The notes under the pieces: generated by a model
The model's database searches: none
Told to the model about the DNA's origin: nothing
Seen by the model: only the letters and a program-made list of their open reading frames with translations
NCBI RefSeq assembly: GCF_023017105.1
Contig: NZ_JALKEV010000001.1
Location: 248,001-312,000, forward strand
Source: Halalkalibacter sp. APA_J-10(15)
Lineage (GTDB): Bacteria; Bacillota; Bacilli; Bacillales; Bacillaceae_D
Direction of reading: 5' to 3'
Length of the DNA: 64,000 bases
Translations under genes and position numbers: made by a program
Part shown: in pieces, positions 56,255 to 64,000 of the stretch
Position numbering within the stretch: position 1 is the first letter of the stretch
Layout: each line of letters begins with the position of its first letter

Positions 56255-56283
56255 TTGACACAAGGGGTATGCTATTGTACGAT
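56255..56283 (+). promoter_or_regulatory. sigma-A promoter of the atp operon
   Basis: TTGACA (56255-56260), 17 bp, TACGAT (56278-56283). Transcription would start near 56290, giving a leader of about 60 bases before atpZ. Confidence 0.75.
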
Positions 56284-56349
56284 TACAAAGGGTATGAAGA
56301 AAAACTCTACATATTTATATGCTCAGCAAAAGAATGTTGAGGTGAAACG

Positions 56350-56583
56350 ATGTCAAATGACAAAAATGGCAATCGAGTTTTGCGGACGATGGCACTTGTC
56401 TCGACGATTTCCTCCTATATCGTAGGTGGAACAGTTGGTGGTGTATTTATTGGTCTCTGGTTAGGGAACCAATTTGGAGCAAAGCCATTTTTCATCATCG
56501 CTTTTTTATTGCTGGGACTTGGTACAGGGTTTTACGGCGTATATAAAACCGTCGAGCCTTTTTTAGGGGAAGGTCAGAAGTGA
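56350..56583 (+). CDS. atpZ: AtpZ, F-ATPase operon membrane protein
   Basis: 77 residues, two membrane helices (YIVGGTVGGVFIGLWLG and FFIIAFLLLGLGTGFYGVY). Proteins of this type stand before atpI in alkaliphilic Bacillus atp operons, where AtpZ/AtpI have been linked to magnesium or calcium supply and to assembly of the rotor ring. It is first in the operon and overlaps atpI by four bases. The start follows TGAGGTGA. Confidence 0.85.
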   Translation: MSNDKNGNRVLRTMALVSTISSYIVGGTVGGVFIGLWLGNQFGAKPFFIIAFLLLGLGTGFYGVYKTVEPFLGEGQK

Positions 56584-56972
56584 CAACGATTCAAAAAAAA
56601 ATGAAAAATTATTGCTTAATCGTGTCAGGATTTGTGCTATTATGTATGATAGGTTATCTGACAAGTTCATTTCAGTCGCATTTCCTCGGCTTTATGATTG
56701 GGCTCCTCTTAGGCCTACTCAGTCTTTGGACAACCTATCGGAAATCCATTTTGATTGGGGAAGCTGCCTCAGGCATGAAAAACCATACAACATTATCCTA
56801 TGTCGTAGCAGGGTTTGGTTTTGTTATTCGAATCGGAATCGCATTACTAGGAGTATGGCTTGCCATTACATATCCAGAGCAGCTAGATTTAATCTCAGTC
56901 ATTGCAGGCTTTGCCCTGATGTATTTCATTATTATGGCAGATATGCTTATTGAATTCGCTAGAAAGAGGTGA
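56580..56972 (+). CDS. atpI: ATP synthase protein I
   Basis: 130 residues, four membrane helices, with HFLGFMIGLLLGLLSLWTTYR and YFIIMADMLIEFARKR at the end, as in Bacillus AtpI. It helps assemble the c-ring. Start GTG, overlapping the atpZ stop (GTGA), after GGGGAAGG. Followed by atpB after 7 bp. Confidence 0.88.
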   Translation: MTTIQKKMKNYCLIVSGFVLLCMIGYLTSSFQSHFLGFMIGLLLGLLSLWTTYRKSILIGEAASGMKNHTTLSYVVAGFGFVIRIGIALLGVWLAITYPEQLDLISVIAGFALMYFIIMADMLIEFARKR

Positions 56973-56979
56973 GAATTGA

Positions 56980-57693
<714 letters not shown>

Positions 57694-57752
57694 ACACTGC
57701 TCATTTCAATACATGAGCGTTTAAATAATTTAAAAAATAAACTTATCCTTAA

Positions 57753-57983
<231 letters not shown>

Positions 57984-57989
57984 TTCTTG

Positions 57990-58058
57990 AGCTTGCATAA
58001 GAAGCAAGCTTTATTATGGGAAATGGCGATAGTGTTCATTTAGAACCTTCGCCATTCC
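57990..58058 (+). other. two hairpins between atpE and atpF
   Basis: AGCTTGC (57990-57996) with GCAAGCT (58004-58010), then AATGGCGA (58022-58029) with TCGCCATT (58049-58056). They lie in a 164 bp gap that is long for this operon and may stabilise or partly end the atpE message, raising the c-subunit share. Confidence 0.6.
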
Positions 58059-58147
58059 TTTTGTACGACTTACAAAGAAGCTAATGAATGAATTACTTAT
58101 ACATTGAATGGAAGTATTCTTCACATCCATGAAAGGAGTGAATCCAA

Positions 58148-58633
58148 TTGACAATACCTTGGGGATCGATATTATACCAACTATTTGCGTTTCTAGCGTT
58201 ACTATTTTTATTGAAGAAGTTTGCGTTAAAGCCTTTACTTGGTGTAATGGAAAAGCGTGAACAAATTGTAAATGATAATCTCGACTCAGCAGAGAAGACT
58301 CGTAAAGAAGCGGAAGAGCTCATTGCGAATCAAACGAAAGAGCTTGAGAAAGCAAAAGAAGAAGCACATGAAATTATTCAAAATGCGAAGAAGCTTAGTG
58401 AACAGCAAGGGCAAGATATTATTGCTCAAGCAAGAGAAAATGCCGAGCGTTTAAAGGATGCGGCTTTAGCTGAAATCCAACGTGAGAAAGAGCAGGCAGT
58501 TGCATCATTACGTGAAGAAGTAGCAGGTCTTTCTGTCTTAATTGCTCAGAAGGTCATTACGAAAGAATTGGATGCAAATGAGCAGGAGAAGCTGGTTTCA
58601 GAATATCTGAAAGAAGTAGGCGAGAAGCTATGA
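58148..58633 (+). CDS. atpF: ATP synthase subunit b
   Basis: 161 residues. One N-terminal helix (WGSILYQLFAFLALLFLLKKF) and a long coiled coil rich in Glu, Lys and Ala forming the outer stalk. Start TTG after AAAGGAG; no ATG fits. It overlaps atpH by four bases (ATGA). Confidence 0.95.
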   Translation: MTIPWGSILYQLFAFLALLFLLKKFALKPLLGVMEKREQIVNDNLDSAEKTRKEAEELIANQTKELEKAKEEAHEIIQNAKKLSEQQGQDIIAQARENAERLKDAALAEIQREKEQAVASLREEVAGLSVLIAQKVITKELDANEQEKLVSEYLKEVGEKL

Positions 58634-59178
58634 GCAATCTCACAGTAGCCAATCGTTATGCGGAAGCCCTTTTTAAAGTGGCTCAAGAAAAGAACGTACT
58701 AAACGAATTGAATGCCGAGCTTCAATTAGTGAAAGTCGTAATCGAATCAACTCCTGAATTTGTCCAGTTTGTTAGTCATCCGAAGGTAAAGACAGAAAAA
58801 AAGCAAGCATTTATTAAGGAAAGCTTCGGACAAGCGCTAAGTGAACCGAGCCTTCATCTGATTTACCTCTTAGTCGACCGTAAACGTACGGACATTCTCG
58901 TTCCATTAATTCAAACATTTAAGAAGCTTGCATTAGAAGCACAGGATAAAGCAGAAGCACTTGTCTATTCAGCTAAGCCTTTAGCGAAGGAAGACGAGCA
59001 GCAAATTGCCGAGCTTTTTGCAAAAAAAGCAGGGAAGAAACAACTTGAAGTGAAAAATGTGGTAGATCAAGAGCTAATCGGAGGTTTAAAGATCCGAATT
59101 GGCGATCGCATTTATGACGGTAGTGTAAAGGCGCAGCTTGACCGCATGCAGCGTCAACTAATTGCCGGAACACGCTAG
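58630..59178 (+). CDS. atpH: ATP synthase subunit delta
   Basis: 182 residues: VANRYAEALFKVAQEKNVLN at the start, and the C-terminal LIGGLKIRIGDRIYDGSVKAQL typical of OSCP/delta. It joins the outer stalk to F1. Overlaps atpF by four bases; 21 bp before atpA. Confidence 0.96.
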   Translation: MSNLTVANRYAEALFKVAQEKNVLNELNAELQLVKVVIESTPEFVQFVSHPKVKTEKKQAFIKESFGQALSEPSLHLIYLLVDRKRTDILVPLIQTFKKLALEAQDKAEALVYSAKPLAKEDEQQIAELFAKKAGKKQLEVKNVVDQELIGGLKIRIGDRIYDGSVKAQLDRMQRQLIAGTR

Positions 59179-59181
59179 TAG

Positions 59182-60708
<1,527 letters not shown>

Positions 60709-60721
60709 TCGAAACACTTGA

Positions 60722-61609
<888 letters not shown>

Positions 61610-61617
61610 AACCAAGC

Positions 61618-63528
<1,911 letters not shown>

Positions 63529-63548
63529 CACTAAAAGAGGGGGCGTAT

Positions 63549-63591
63549 GAGGCCGCTGAAAAAGTATGAATCATCTTTTTCAGAGCTCTTT
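63549..63591 (+). repeat. family A hairpin between atpD and atpC
   Basis: GGCCGCTGAAAAAG and CTTTTTCAGAGCTC form a hairpin within the operon, in a gap of 100 bp that is usually short in Bacillus. It leaves the atpC ribosome-binding site AAGGAGGG free. Confidence 0.65.
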
Positions 63592-63616
63592 GATGTACTC
63601 CGCTCAATGCTAGTAA

Positions 63617-64000
<384 letters not shown>

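Overview
The window is a stretch of core chromosome from a low-GC, endospore-forming Firmicute of the Bacillaceae, most likely an alkaliphile. The gene order (ywdK, gerQ, hemQ, pta, lipL, ywfO, ywgA, ywhD, pbpG, speE, argS, clsB, rpoE, pyrG, ywjG, spo0F, fbaA, murAB, rho, rpmE, tdk, prfA, prmC, spoIIR, ywlB-ywlE, ywlG, glyA, upp, atp) follows the origin-proximal left arm of Bacillus subtilis. The alkaliphile call rests on the ATP synthase. AtpE has the P51-x-x-E54-x-x-P57 motif and AtpB has Lys179 and Gly211, placed exactly as in alkaliphilic Bacillus. Spore formation is indicated by gerQ, cwlJ, spo0F, spoIIR and pbpG, and by good sigma-E, sigma-H and sigma-F promoter candidates upstream of cwlJ, spo0F and spoIIR.

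Layout. 1-4.5 kb: a peptide-sensing, Bce/Yxd-type two-component and ABC transporter module with a YxeA protein. 4.6-7.2 kb: ywdK, then cwlJ-gerQ (spore germination) and hemQ (coproheme decarboxylase) on the minus strand. 7.7-24.5 kb: pta, an unknown membrane protein, lipL, a MerR regulator, ywfO-ywgA-ywhD, pbpG, speE, ywiB-argS, an alpha/beta hydrolase, clsB and a TetR regulator. 24.5-33.5 kb: rpoE, pyrG with an apparent CTP-sensing attenuator, ywjG, spo0F, fbaA, murAB, rho, a zinc-independent L31 gene and tdk. 33.7-38.6 kb: a five-gene urea-type ABC transporter operon (urtABCDE). 38.8-50.5 kb: a lipoprotein, a CoA-disulfide reductase, prfA-prmC, spoIIR, ywlB, ywlC with a DnaA-box cluster, a TetR/cation-efflux pair with matched operators, mntP, ywlE, a sensorless chemoreceptor and ywlG. 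50.5-56 kb: glyA, upp and a secreted subtilisin-like protease. 56.2-64 kb: the atpZ-atpI-atpBEFHAGDC operon, cut at the right edge inside atpC.

The most unusual content is in the gaps between genes. Four repeat systems are visible. Family A is an element of about 170 bp that folds into three hairpins inside an outer stem. It has five full or nearly full copies and several fragments, and its stems differ between copies by paired, compensatory changes, which argues for selection on structure. Family B is pairs of small GGAATG/CATTCC palindromes in mirrored order; A and B elements flank upp on both sides in the same order. Family C is a two-hairpin element whose first arm carries the TAA stop codon of lipL, pbpG and clsB, so it acts as a combined stop codon and terminator. 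The fourth is a tandem array of about 105 bp units that separates atpG from atpD, with its last unit supplying the atpD ribosome-binding region. No transposase, CRISPR array, tRNA or rRNA gene was recognised.
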